From the NCBI GenBank assembly GCA_046154735.1, contig JBJXFJ010000014.1, forward strand, positions 1 through 14,819: a stretch of DNA of 14,819 bases, read 5' to 3'. The DNA comes from CAVXYC01 sp046154735 (lineage in GTDB: Bacteria; Chloroflexota; UBA6077; JACCZL01). The position numbers and the translations under genes were made by a program. Shown piece after piece: positions 7,116 to 14,790 of this stretch; within the stretch, counting starts at the first letter, position 1, and each line of letters opens with the position of its first letter. The notes below the pieces were generated by a model. It was not told the DNA's origin. It ran no database searches and saw only the letters and a program-made list of their open reading frames with translations.

Positions 7116-7185
7116 GCGTTGTTCTCTTCGGCTGAGCGAGATGCTCACCCTTCATTAGACCAAGACAAGGACGATCGAGGTACGC
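7116..7185. other. Short gap with a weak hairpin
   Basis: A 70-nt gap with a 5-bp hairpin (TGAGC 7133-7137, GCTCA 7143-7147) and no T-run, then GAGG (7177-7180) as the ribosome binding site for the MetX-like gene. The hairpin is too weak to be called a terminator. Nothing else is visible. Confidence 0.4.
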
Positions 7186-8190
7186 ATGGAGATCTTTGAG
7201 CTGGGCGATTTTCCGCTCTCCACCGGGCACACCCTGCCTGGCGCGCAACTGTCATACAAGACTCAGGGCACGCTCAACGCGGCCAAGGACAACGCCATCC
7301 TGTTTCCCCACTTCCTGGGCGGCGCGCCGGAAGCGCTGGAAGGCTGGATTGGCCAAGGCCGCGCACTTGACCCCACGGACTACTTCATTATCATGCCGGG
7401 CCAGTTTGGGAACGGTGTGTCAACATCACCCAGCAACGCTCAAGCGCCCTTCGAAAGGGGCGCGTTTCCCGCGGTGCTCCACGCGGACGACGTCCGCGCC
7501 CAGCACCGGCTCATCACCGAGAAATTCGGCATTGAGCAGCTCCAACTCGTACTTGGTTGGTCCACCGGCGCCCTACAGACCTACGAGTGGGCTGTCAACT
7601 TCCCAGATGTTGTGAAGCGAGCGGCATCCATCGCGGGCGCTCCACGTCCATCTCCCTGGACTCGACTCTGGCTCCGAACCTGTATCGAGGAGCCGCTCGT
7701 CTCGGACCCCGCCTGGAACAGTGGCTTTTACACCGATGCGCGCGCTTTACAAGGCGGCTTGAGGCGGCAGGCGCACGCCACGGCTATGACTTTGCCGCCT
7801 CAGGGGTTTTATCGAGAAGGACACGAGCGCTGGCGCTGCCTGGGCTTCTCCTCACGGGACGACTTCATTAGTCGTTTCTGGGAAGCGTTCTGGCTTCCGC
7901 AAGATCCGGGCAACCTGGTGCTGCAGTCACGCAAGGCACAGGCAGCCGATCCGGCACGCGGCGGCGACCTGGGCGAGGCACTCAGCAAGATCACCGCGCG
8001 CATGCTAGTGCTGGCCTTCACCGGTGATCCGATGTTTCCACCGGACGAATGCGCGTTTGATGCCCAGCGCATAAGACAGTCGAATTTCCGCGAAGTTCAG
8101 AGCGATTTCGGTCACCTCGCCACCTTTGGTCTCGCCCAGCAGGATGTGCAAGCCGTGGACGGCGCGCTCCGAGACCTACTGAACGCTTAG
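7186..8190 (+). CDS. Homoserine O-acetyltransferase (MetX)-like alpha/beta hydrolase
   Basis: A 334-residue alpha/beta-hydrolase-fold protein of the homoserine O-acetyltransferase branch. The MetX-type start (LPGAQLSYKTQGTLNAAKDNAILFPH) and the FGNG segment at 74-77 are present. The nucleophile elbow is GWSTG with Ser126, followed by ALQTYEWAV like the MetX helix, Asp281 in TGDPMFPPDE and His310 in FGHLATFG complete the triad. It is a little shorter than typical MetX (about 350-400 residues), and the elbow GWSTG differs from the usual GGSMGG of true acetyltransferases. No methionine gene is nearby. Acyl transfer to a hydroxyl, or simple hydrolysis, of a cluster-specific compound is therefore more likely than methionine synthesis. 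The ATG has GAGG 5 nt upstream. Family assignment is firm, activity uncertain. Confidence 0.82.
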   Translation: MEIFELGDFPLSTGHTLPGAQLSYKTQGTLNAAKDNAILFPHFLGGAPEALEGWIGQGRALDPTDYFIIMPGQFGNGVSTSPSNAQAPFERGAFPAVLHADDVRAQHRLITEKFGIEQLQLVLGWSTGALQTYEWAVNFPDVVKRAASIAGAPRPSPWTRLWLRTCIEEPLVSDPAWNSGFYTDARALQGGLRRQAHATAMTLPPQGFYREGHERWRCLGFSSRDDFISRFWEAFWLPQDPGNLVLQSRKAQAADPARGGDLGEALSKITARMLVLAFTGDPMFPPDECAFDAQRIRQSNFREVQSDFGHLATFGLAQQDVQAVDGALRDLLNA

Positions 8191-8223
8191 CCCCGGCCGA
8201 CGATCTAAGTGAAAGAGGCTCCT

Positions 8224-9798
8224 ATGGAATCATTTGACTACATCATCGTAGGCTCCGGCGCCGCTGGCTCCACCCTAGCCTACCGTTTGGGTGAGCTCTC
8301 CGGGGCGCGCATCCTGGTGCTCGAGGCGGGCGGGCGGGAAATGTCCGCGGCTGTCGAGTCCACGTTTCGCTGGAACGAGCTCCTCCTGACCGAGCTGGAT
8401 TGGGCATACCAGAGCATTCCTCAACCCGGGCTCGGCAATCACCAGGTCTACTCCGCCGCCGGCCGCGGCGCGGGTGGCGGCTCACTGCTCTATCACATGA
8501 TGCACATGCGGCCGAAGCCGGAAGACCTGGATAACTGGGCTTACAACGGCTGTGTGGGCTGGTCCTGGCAGGAGATGCTGCCTTATCTCCAGAAGCTGGA
8601 GAACCAGGTAGACGATACCAACCCTACCGCCGGCAAAGGCGGACCGATCACCGTGATCAACGCCAAGGACACCGGCAACCCAATCTCCCAGACGTTCCTG
8701 GACGCCTGCGCGGAGCTCGGCTACCCCATCGTCGATGACTTCAATGCGACGTCCTTCGGCGCGGGATGGCATCACCTGGACATCAAGGACGGCAAGCGCG
8801 GTGGCGCACGCACGTCCTATCTGGATCCGGCCGTGGCCCGTGGCAACGTGACCCTGAGGACGGGCGCCCTCACCACTCGACTTGTCCTGAAGAAGGGACG
8901 CTGCGTGGGTGTGGAATACGTGGCTGATGGCCAGCCCTGCGAAGCGCAGGCAACAAGTGAAGTCATTGTCTGCGCCGGCGCCATCGAGTCACCCAAGCTT
9001 CTCATGCTCTCAGGCATGGGCCAGGCCGAGTCGCTACGATCGCTCGGTATCGACGTACAGATAGACCTTCCGGGCGTTGGCGAGAATTTTCACGATCACC
9101 CGCTGGTCATTGGCCCCATCGGGCTGATGGACCGACCGGGCGCGGACCCGCTAGGAAACATGACTGAAGTTGGCCTGTTCTGGGGCTCATCCCCATCCAT
9201 GCCCACCCCGGATATGGAGATCTGCCTGGTGCACCGCGCACCGTTTGGCGAGGCTTTCTTTGCCAACGTAGTGCAGCGACTCCAGACCGGACAGCCGGTC
9301 AAATCGGCCACGCAGCTCGTGGATCCCAAAGTGATTCTGACCTTGCCCGGGCTGATCCGACCGCTCTCACGCGGCTGGGTCCGATTACAGAGTAGCGATC
9401 CAACCGTGCGCCCACAGATTAACGCGAATTACGGCGGCGAGCCCTATGACATCGATCGCATCGTCACCATGATGAACATCGCTCGCGAGATCTACCACAG
9501 CAAGGCCTTCACGGAGTGGGGACTCCAGGAGCTCAGCCCCGGCGCCGCCGTGACGAATGATGCCGAGCTGCGCGAGTGGGTACTGAACAACACTGGCTCC
9601 TACTACCACTTTGTCGGCTCCTGCAAGATGGGCGTTGATCAAATGGCAGTGGTGGACCCGCAGCTCCGAGTCCGTGGGGTTGAGGGACTGCGCGTCGCGG
9701 ACGGCTCGGTGATGCCGTCGATTCCATCAGCCAACACGCATACCGCCGTCGTGATGATTGGTGAGCGCGCGGCTGACCTCATCAAAGCAGACCGGTAA
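8224..9798 (+). CDS. GMC-family FAD oxidoreductase, second and divergent copy (His/His active site)
   Basis: A 524-residue GMC flavoprotein only distantly related to the copy at 4664. FAD binding is seen in VGSGAAGS (9-16) and LEAGG (33-37). Signature 2 is GAIESPKLLMLSGMGQA (252-268). Signature 1 is altered: GRGAGGGSLLYHMM (80-93) where the family usually has LGGSS. The active-site pair is His462 (YYHFVGSCKMG) and His506 (SANTHTAVVMIGE), the His/His arrangement of glucose-oxidase-type members, against His/Asn in the first copy. No His sits where choline oxidase links FAD covalently. The ATG at 8224 is preferred over a GTG at 8209 because AAAGAGG (8212-8218) lies between them. It is followed after 12 nt by the second PfpI gene. 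Different substrates, or successive oxidations of one compound, are inferred for the two flavoproteins. Confidence 0.88.
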   Translation: MESFDYIIVGSGAAGSTLAYRLGELSGARILVLEAGGREMSAAVESTFRWNELLLTELDWAYQSIPQPGLGNHQVYSAAGRGAGGGSLLYHMMHMRPKPEDLDNWAYNGCVGWSWQEMLPYLQKLENQVDDTNPTAGKGGPITVINAKDTGNPISQTFLDACAELGYPIVDDFNATSFGAGWHHLDIKDGKRGGARTSYLDPAVARGNVTLRTGALTTRLVLKKGRCVGVEYVADGQPCEAQATSEVIVCAGAIESPKLLMLSGMGQAESLRSLGIDVQIDLPGVGENFHDHPLVIGPIGLMDRPGADPLGNMTEVGLFWGSSPSMPTPDMEICLVHRAPFGEAFFANVVQRLQTGQPVKSATQLVDPKVILTLPGLIRPLSRGWVRLQSSDPTVRPQINANYGGEPYDIDRIVTMMNIAREIYHSKAFTEWGLQELSPGAAVTNDAELREWVLNNTGSYYHFVGSCKMGVDQMAVVDPQLRVRGVEGLRVADGSVMPSIPSANTHTAVVMIGERAADLIKADR

Positions 9799-9810
9799 AG
9801 GGAGAAACCT

Positions 9811-10389
9811 GTGCGACTAGAAGGAAAGAAGATCGGGATCCTGATCGAGAGTGATTTCTACGAGCAGGAGATCTTTTACTACCAGCATCGCTTTCCAGAG
9901 GAAGGCGCCGAGCTGCATTTTCTGACACGCCTCTGGGGCCAGCCATCACTCACGTTCAAGGGGCACGAATACCATGTGCCCTTTGAATGCAACGAGAGCT
10001 TTGAGGACATGGATGATCGAACCCTGCGGAGTTACGCGGCCATCATCGTCCCTTCGGCCATCGTCTCAGATCGGCTGCGCTACACGGAGGATGTCAACGC
10101 GCTGCCTCCGGCCACTGAGCTCTTGATACGCGCCTTCGCCGAGCCGTCCATCGTCAAAGGGATCATCTGCCACGGCATGTGGCTGGTGTCGCCAGCACCT
10201 GAGCTGGTGAAAGGGCGGCCGGTAGTGGTTCACAACAACCTGATCAGCGACGCCCGCAACATGGGCGCCATTTACACCGATAAGGACGTGGTGGTGGATA
10301 GGGATCTGGTCACCGCGCGCACCGGCGGTCACTGCCACATGTTCGCTCGAACCATCATCGACCTCATCGCTGAGAAGGAGCAAGGCTAG
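9811..10389 (+). CDS. DJ-1/PfpI-family protein, compact form
   Basis: A 192-residue PfpI-type protein, close to the usual size of the family. The strand KKIGILIESDFYEQE opens the fold, with Glu18 or Glu20 as the candidate catalytic acid. The nucleophile elbow is GIICHG with Cys120-His121, the classical Cys-His pair that the first DJ-1 protein lacks. The C-terminal half (HNNLISDARNMGAIYTDKD, then DLVTARTGG at 165-173) matches PfpI/YhbO-like proteins, which are implicated in protease, deglycase or glyoxalase activity and stress protection. Translation starts at GTG 9811 with AAGGGAG (9798-9804) just upstream, overlapping the previous stop by one base. GlgX starts 3 nt after its stop. A protective role against carbonyl by-products of the neighbouring enzymes is inference. 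Confidence 0.85.
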   Translation: MRLEGKKIGILIESDFYEQEIFYYQHRFPEEGAELHFLTRLWGQPSLTFKGHEYHVPFECNESFEDMDDRTLRSYAAIIVPSAIVSDRLRYTEDVNALPPATELLIRAFAEPSIVKGIICHGMWLVSPAPELVKGRPVVVHNNLISDARNMGAIYTDKDVVVDRDLVTARTGGHCHMFARTIIDLIAEKEQG

Positions 10390-10391
10390 CC

Positions 10392-12539
10392 ATGAGTCCC
10401 CGCACGAGTACAGCGACGAAGCCCGCTCGAGCGCGAACTGCGCGCCCTCGGTGCAGCCCGCCGTTCGAGGTGCTGCCAGGTCGGCAGCATCCACTGGGCG
10501 CCACAGTTGACACAACCGGTGTGAACTTCGCCCTCTTTTCTGAGCATGCCACTGGCGTTGACCTGCTCCTGTTCGATGAGCACGATAGCGCGGAACCAGT
10601 CCAAACCATCACCCTTGACCCGAGAACGAACAAGGACTTTCACTTCTGGCACGCCTATGTCAAGGGCCTGCCAGCCGGCTGGCACTACGCCTACCGCGTG
10701 TCCGGCCCGTGGGCGCCTGAGCAAGGCCATCGGTTCAATCCGAGCAAAGTGCTCATCGATCCCTACGCGCTTGGCAACACGGACAACCTCTGGGACCGCG
10801 TGGCCGCCTGCGGACCGGACGATAACCTGAGCACATCGATGCGCAGCGTGGTCATCGATCCGAAAGGATTTGATTGGGAAGGTGACCTCCCGCTGAATCG
10901 GCCCATGAGTGAGACGGTCATCTATGAGATGCACGTCCGTGGCTTCACCAAGCATGCGTCATCAGATGTGAAGCAGCCGGGCACGTTTCTTGGAGTCGCC
11001 GAGAAGATTCCGTATCTGCAGTCCCTCGGAGTGACGGCCGTGGAACTGTTGCCCGTGATGGAATTCGATGACACCGAGGTGCTCGGTCAGAATCCTCAGG
11101 ACGGCTCGCCACTGGTGAACTACTGGGGCTACAGCACCCTTGGATTCTTTGCCCCCGACTCCCGTTACTGCGCCAATCCTTCAAAGGGTGCGCACCTGGA
11201 CGAGTTCCGGGAAATGGTGAAGCAGCTTCATAAGGCGGGCATTGAAGTGATCCTGGATGTGGTGTTCAACCACACCAACGAGGGCAATCACCAGGGCCCG
11301 GTGATCAGCTTCAAGGGCATCGATAACAGCCTCTATTACCACCTACTGCCGGGCAACAAGCAGTACTACATGGACTACAGCGGTTGCGGGAACACCGTGA
11401 ACTGCAACCACCCCATTGTCAGCAAGTTGATCGTGGAATGCCTGGAATTCTGGGTGCGCGAGATGCACGTTGACGGATTCAGGTTTGATGAGGGCTCCAT
11501 TCTCTCGCGCGGAGAAGACGGCGCACCCATGGCCTACCCCCCAGTGGTCTGGGAGATTGAGCTCTCGGAGACTCTCTCGGACAGCAAAATCATTGCGGAA
11601 GCGTGGGATGCCGCGGGGCTCTACCAGATCGGCTATTTCCCCGGTTATCGGTGGGGCGAGTGGAACGGTCGATACCGGGACACTATGCGTAGTTTTCTCA
11701 AGGGTGATCCGGGCATTGTGGGAACCGTGGCTGCACGGCTCAGCGGAAGCGCGGATATCTATGAAAGCACCGGCCATCTGCCACTGAACAGTGTCAACTT
11801 CCTGACCGCGCATGATGGCTTCACGCTTAATGACCTCGTCTCATACAACGACAAGCACAATGACGCGAATGGCGAGGGCAACCGCGACGGAATCAATGAC
11901 AACCAGAGCTGGAACTGCGGAGTGGAGGGTGAGACCGATGATCCCGCGGTAGAGCAGCTTCGCAATCAGCAGGTCAAAAACGGCGCCGCGTTACTGCTGC
12001 TCTCGCAGGGCGTTCCCATGTTTGTCATGGGCGACGAGGTACGCCGCGGACAAGGCGGCAACAACAACGCTTACTGCCAGGACAATGAGATTAGCTGGAT
12101 GGACTGGCGTCTCACCGGCCAGCATGCGGATGTGCTGCGGTTCTTCAGCAAGCTCATCGCCTTCCGGCGGGCGCATCCCATGCTGCACCGGTCTCGCTTC
12201 TTCAGTGGTGCGCTCAACAGCCACGGCGTGCCCGATATCGCCTGGCACGGTTGCCAGCTCAATGAACCGGGCTGGTCCGACCCAAATGCCCGCGCGCTTT
12301 CCTACACCCTGGGCGGCTTCGAGGGCGATCCCGATCTTCACGTGATCCTGAACATGGACTGGGAATCTCTGGAGTTTGAGCTCCCGACGATCGACGGTCA
12401 TGCCTGGCACCGGGTGGCCGATACAGCACTCCCATCGCCACAGGACTTTAGCGATGCTGGCCAGGAGGTGCGAATCACCGGCTCTACATACCAGGCGACC
12501 GAACGCAGCGTCGTCATTCTCACGTCACGACCAATTTGA
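10392..12539 (+). CDS. glgX: Glycogen debranching enzyme GlgX/TreX-type (GH13)
   Basis: A 715-residue enzyme that would hydrolyse alpha-1,6 branch points of glycogen or limit dextrins. A basic, low-complexity N-terminal extension (1-20) precedes a CBM48-like domain (about 25-125), then the GH13 barrel and a C-terminal beta domain. Conserved regions are VILDVVFNHT (286-295), DGFRFDEGSI with nucleophile Asp366, IIAEAWD with acid/base Glu403, and FLTAHDGFTLND with transition-state stabiliser Asp475. The GlgX-type motifs NYWGYSTLGFFAPD (243-256) and MGDEVRRGQGGNNNAYCQDN (546-565) are intact, so it should be active. After the nucleophile the sequence is FDEGSILSRGED where most GlgX proteins have FDLA..LGR. 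AAGGAG at 10375-10380 serves the ATG. No other glycogen gene (glgA, B, C, P) is in the window, so it may serve the cluster and not general glycogen turnover. Confidence 0.93.
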   Translation: MSPRTSTATKPARARTARPRCSPPFEVLPGRQHPLGATVDTTGVNFALFSEHATGVDLLLFDEHDSAEPVQTITLDPRTNKDFHFWHAYVKGLPAGWHYAYRVSGPWAPEQGHRFNPSKVLIDPYALGNTDNLWDRVAACGPDDNLSTSMRSVVIDPKGFDWEGDLPLNRPMSETVIYEMHVRGFTKHASSDVKQPGTFLGVAEKIPYLQSLGVTAVELLPVMEFDDTEVLGQNPQDGSPLVNYWGYSTLGFFAPDSRYCANPSKGAHLDEFREMVKQLHKAGIEVILDVVFNHTNEGNHQGPVISFKGIDNSLYYHLLPGNKQYYMDYSGCGNTVNCNHPIVSKLIVECLEFWVREMHVDGFRFDEGSILSRGEDGAPMAYPPVVWEIELSETLSDSKIIAEAWDAAGLYQIGYFPGYRWGEWNGRYRDTMRSFLKGDPGIVGTVAARLSGSADIYESTGHLPLNSVNFLTAHDGFTLNDLVSYNDKHNDANGEGNRDGINDNQSWNCGVEGETDDPAVEQLRNQQVKNGAALLLLSQGVPMFVMGDEVRRGQGGNNNAYCQDNEISWMDWRLTGQHADVLRFFSKLIAFRRAHPMLHRSRFFSGALNSHGVPDIAWHGCQLNEPGWSDPNARALSYTLGGFEGDPDLHVILNMDWESLEFELPTIDGHAWHRVADTALPSPQDFSDAGQEVRITGSTYQATERSVVILTSRPI

Positions 12540-12589
12540 TAAGCAAATCCCAAATCAACAGTCCACTGATGAAAGGTAAGGACGTCCCC

Positions 12590-14746
12590 ATGGCCGATAA
12601 GATGCGATTTACGTTTTCCGATCTGATTGCTGGCTACGTCACGAACTTTGACGCCGCCACGGATTCATTCGGTATGCGCACCACTGACGGGCGCGAGTTC
12701 ACTGTCTCTATCACGGATACAACCTACGCGGAAGTGATCCGCAATCTCGGTGAGGACTATCAGGACGCCTCCGGCGCCATGCGTCAGATGCTGACGCCCG
12801 GCCGCTACCTGTACGCCTATGGGATCTTTTTCCCCGAGGCCGGTGACTACACGTTTGAAGTGAAGCACATCGTCTTTGTGGGCCGCGCGGCCGATGAATG
12901 GTGCTTTGAAGCTCCGGACTGGTGGGTGCACCAGGTGAAGGCCATCGGCGACTTCTACCTCAACGCTCAGTGGCCGGACGGCACGATCAACTTCGATGAC
13001 TATCGAACCAATATCACTGTGGAGGGCGCGCGTATCATGGACCGGCTCCGCCAGGAGACGGACACCATCTCGCGCGGCATTTATGGCTGGGCTACCGCCT
13101 ACATGCTCACGGGAGAAGATCGCTTCCTCGAGGCTGCGGAGAAGGGCACGGAGTACCTGCGTGATCACATGCGCGCGGTGGATGAAGACGCGGACGTGGT
13201 CTACTGGTATCACGCGATTGACCGCAACGGCGCTCATGAGCGCAAGATCCTCGCCTCACAGTTTGGCGATGACTACGATGCGATTCCCGCGTACGAGCAG
13301 ATCTATGCCCTGGCCGGCCCCACCCAGACCTGGCGCATCACCGGTGACCCGCGCATTCGCAGCGACATCGATCGCACACTGAATCTGTTTGATAAGTACT
13401 TCTTGGATCGCGAGAAGGGCGGGTACTTCTCGCACGTGGACCCGATCACGTTCAATCCCCGGGCCGAATCCCTGGGCAAGGATCAGTCCCGCAAGAACTG
13501 GAACTCGGTGGGCGACCATGCGCCCGCGTACCTGATCAACCTGCTCCTCTCCAGCGCGGAAAGCGCGCACGCTGACTTCCTCAAGTACGTGGCTGACATC
13601 ATTGTGGACCGCTTCCCAGACTACGAGAACAGTCCTTTTGTTCAGGAGAAATTCTTCGAGGACTGGAGCAAGGACCAGGAGTGGGGCTGGCAGCAGAACC
13701 GCGCCGTGGTGGGCCACAACCTGAAGATCGCCTGGAATCTCATGCGGGTCAACAGCATCAAGCCAGATGCCCGGTACGTGGAGCTTGCGCGCAAAATCGC
13801 GGAGATCGTTCCGCCCATTGGCAGCGACTTGCAACGCGGTGGCTGGTACGACGTGATGGACCGTGAGGTGAAGCCCGGCAACGAGTGGCACCGACTGGCC
13901 TGGCATGACCGCAAAGCCTGGTGGCAGCAGGAGCAGGCAATTCTTGCCTACCTGATCCTGGCTGGCACCGAGCGTGATCCAGAGTACGTCAAGCTCGCAC
14001 GCGAGTCCGCCGCGTTCTACAACGCCTGGTTCCTCGATCAGGACAACGGTGGCGTCTATTTCAACGTGCTCGCCAGCGGTGTGCCGTACCTCACCGGCAC
14101 CGAGCGCATGAAGGGCAGCCACTCCATGAGCCTGTACCACTCCACGGAGCTTTGCTTCCTGGCCCAGGTGTACAGCAACCTGCTCGTCACGCGGACACCC
14201 ATTGACCTGCACTTCAAACCGAAGCCCGGTGCGTTCAAGGACAACGTACTGCACGTCTGCCCCGATCTTCTCCCTCCAGGGAGTGTGAAACTGGATGCGG
14301 TCTGGATCAACGGCCAGGAGCACAGCGACTTCAACGCCGACGATCTCACCGTAAATCTGCCGTCTTCGAGCTCCGACCTGCGCGTTCGGGTGCGAGTTGC
14401 TCCCAGCGTGCCCGCTTCAACGTTCAGCTCCTCGCTCGACCTCGTGGGCGATGATGCGCGGATCACGATGTCAGGGAGTCTGGATGCGGAGCATGCCTAC
14501 GCGTACAAGGCCGTGGTTGATCGTGCCATTGCCGCTCAGCCAAAGCGTCTGGTTCTCAACATGAGCGATCTCTACGCCATCACCTCAGAAGGCGTACGCG
14601 TACTTGTCTTTGCCACGGAGCACCTCAGTGTGGATGCCTCAATTATTGGTGTTGGCGCATCTGAGAGCGTGAAGGACGCATTCCGCAAACTTGAGTTCGA
14701 CGACGACGTCATCTGGCAGGGCGAGCTCGTCTTAGAGAAAGCCTAG
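12590..14746 (+). CDS. AGE-type sugar epimerase/isomerase barrel fused to a C-terminal STAS domain
   Basis: A 718-residue multidomain protein. Residues 1-105 form a beta-rich domain I do not recognise, with LAGYV-like strands and TPGRYLYAYG. About 110-535 is an (alpha/alpha)6 barrel of the N-acylglucosamine/cellobiose 2-epimerase family, with VVGHNLKIAWN (His376), KAWWQQEQAI (442-451) and SLYHSTE (His517) at the usual active-site positions. About 537-605 is a small beta domain, and 610-712 is a STAS domain (GSLD, RLVLNMSDL, then ITSEGVRVL) with Ser666 where SpoIIAA-type anti-anti-sigma factors carry the phosphorylated Ser. AGE enzymes normally end after the barrel, so this fusion is unusual. 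The ATG at 12590 is supported by GGTAAGGA (12575-12582); in-frame starts at 12536 and 12569 are weaker, the first overlapping glgX and the second lacking spacing. A sugar-modifying enzyme or sensor controlled by STAS partner switching is inference; the barrel may be catalytic or a ligand-binding pseudoenzyme. Confidence 0.85.
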   Translation: MADKMRFTFSDLIAGYVTNFDAATDSFGMRTTDGREFTVSITDTTYAEVIRNLGEDYQDASGAMRQMLTPGRYLYAYGIFFPEAGDYTFEVKHIVFVGRAADEWCFEAPDWWVHQVKAIGDFYLNAQWPDGTINFDDYRTNITVEGARIMDRLRQETDTISRGIYGWATAYMLTGEDRFLEAAEKGTEYLRDHMRAVDEDADVVYWYHAIDRNGAHERKILASQFGDDYDAIPAYEQIYALAGPTQTWRITGDPRIRSDIDRTLNLFDKYFLDREKGGYFSHVDPITFNPRAESLGKDQSRKNWNSVGDHAPAYLINLLLSSAESAHADFLKYVADIIVDRFPDYENSPFVQEKFFEDWSKDQEWGWQQNRAVVGHNLKIAWNLMRVNSIKPDARYVELARKIAEIVPPIGSDLQRGGWYDVMDREVKPGNEWHRLAWHDRKAWWQQEQAILAYLILAGTERDPEYVKLARESAAFYNAWFLDQDNGGVYFNVLASGVPYLTGTERMKGSHSMSLYHSTELCFLAQVYSNLLVTRTPIDLHFKPKPGAFKDNVLHVCPDLLPPGSVKLDAVWINGQEHSDFNADDLTVNLPSSSSDLRVRVRVAPSVPASTFSSSLDLVGDDARITMSGSLDAEHAYAYKAVVDRAIAAQPKRLVLNMSDLYAITSEGVRVLVFATEHLSVDASIIGVGASESVKDAFRKLEFDDDVIWQGELVLEKA

Positions 14747-14762
14747 TCGCACCAATGATTCA

Positions 14763-14790
14763 TGAGTGATGGGTGCTGAGTGATGAGTGC
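14763..14790. repeat. 14-nt tandem direct repeat, two copies
   Basis: TGAGTGATGGGTGC (14763-14776) is followed directly by TGAGTGATGAGTGC (14777-14790), 13 of 14 bases identical, in the short stretch after the last gene. The 7-nt sub-unit TGAGTGA/TGGGTGC recurs within each copy. The window ends soon after, so a longer array may continue beyond it. It could be a slipped-strand intergenic repeat or part of a dispersed repeat family. No terminator hairpin is visible between 14747 and 14819. Confidence 0.6.

Noticed and set aside
4664..9798. Mycofactocin system, because of GMC oxidoreductases (MftG-like) beside small proteins
   Set aside because: No MftA-type precursor ending, no radical SAM MftC and no MftB/E/F genes are present; the small proteins are Nif11-like.
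13256..14323. A 355-codon open frame on the minus strand, antisense to the AGE-STAS gene
   Set aside because: Antisense to a clear gene in GC-rich DNA, where long opposite-strand frames arise from codon bias; the translation matches no family and has no ribosome binding site.
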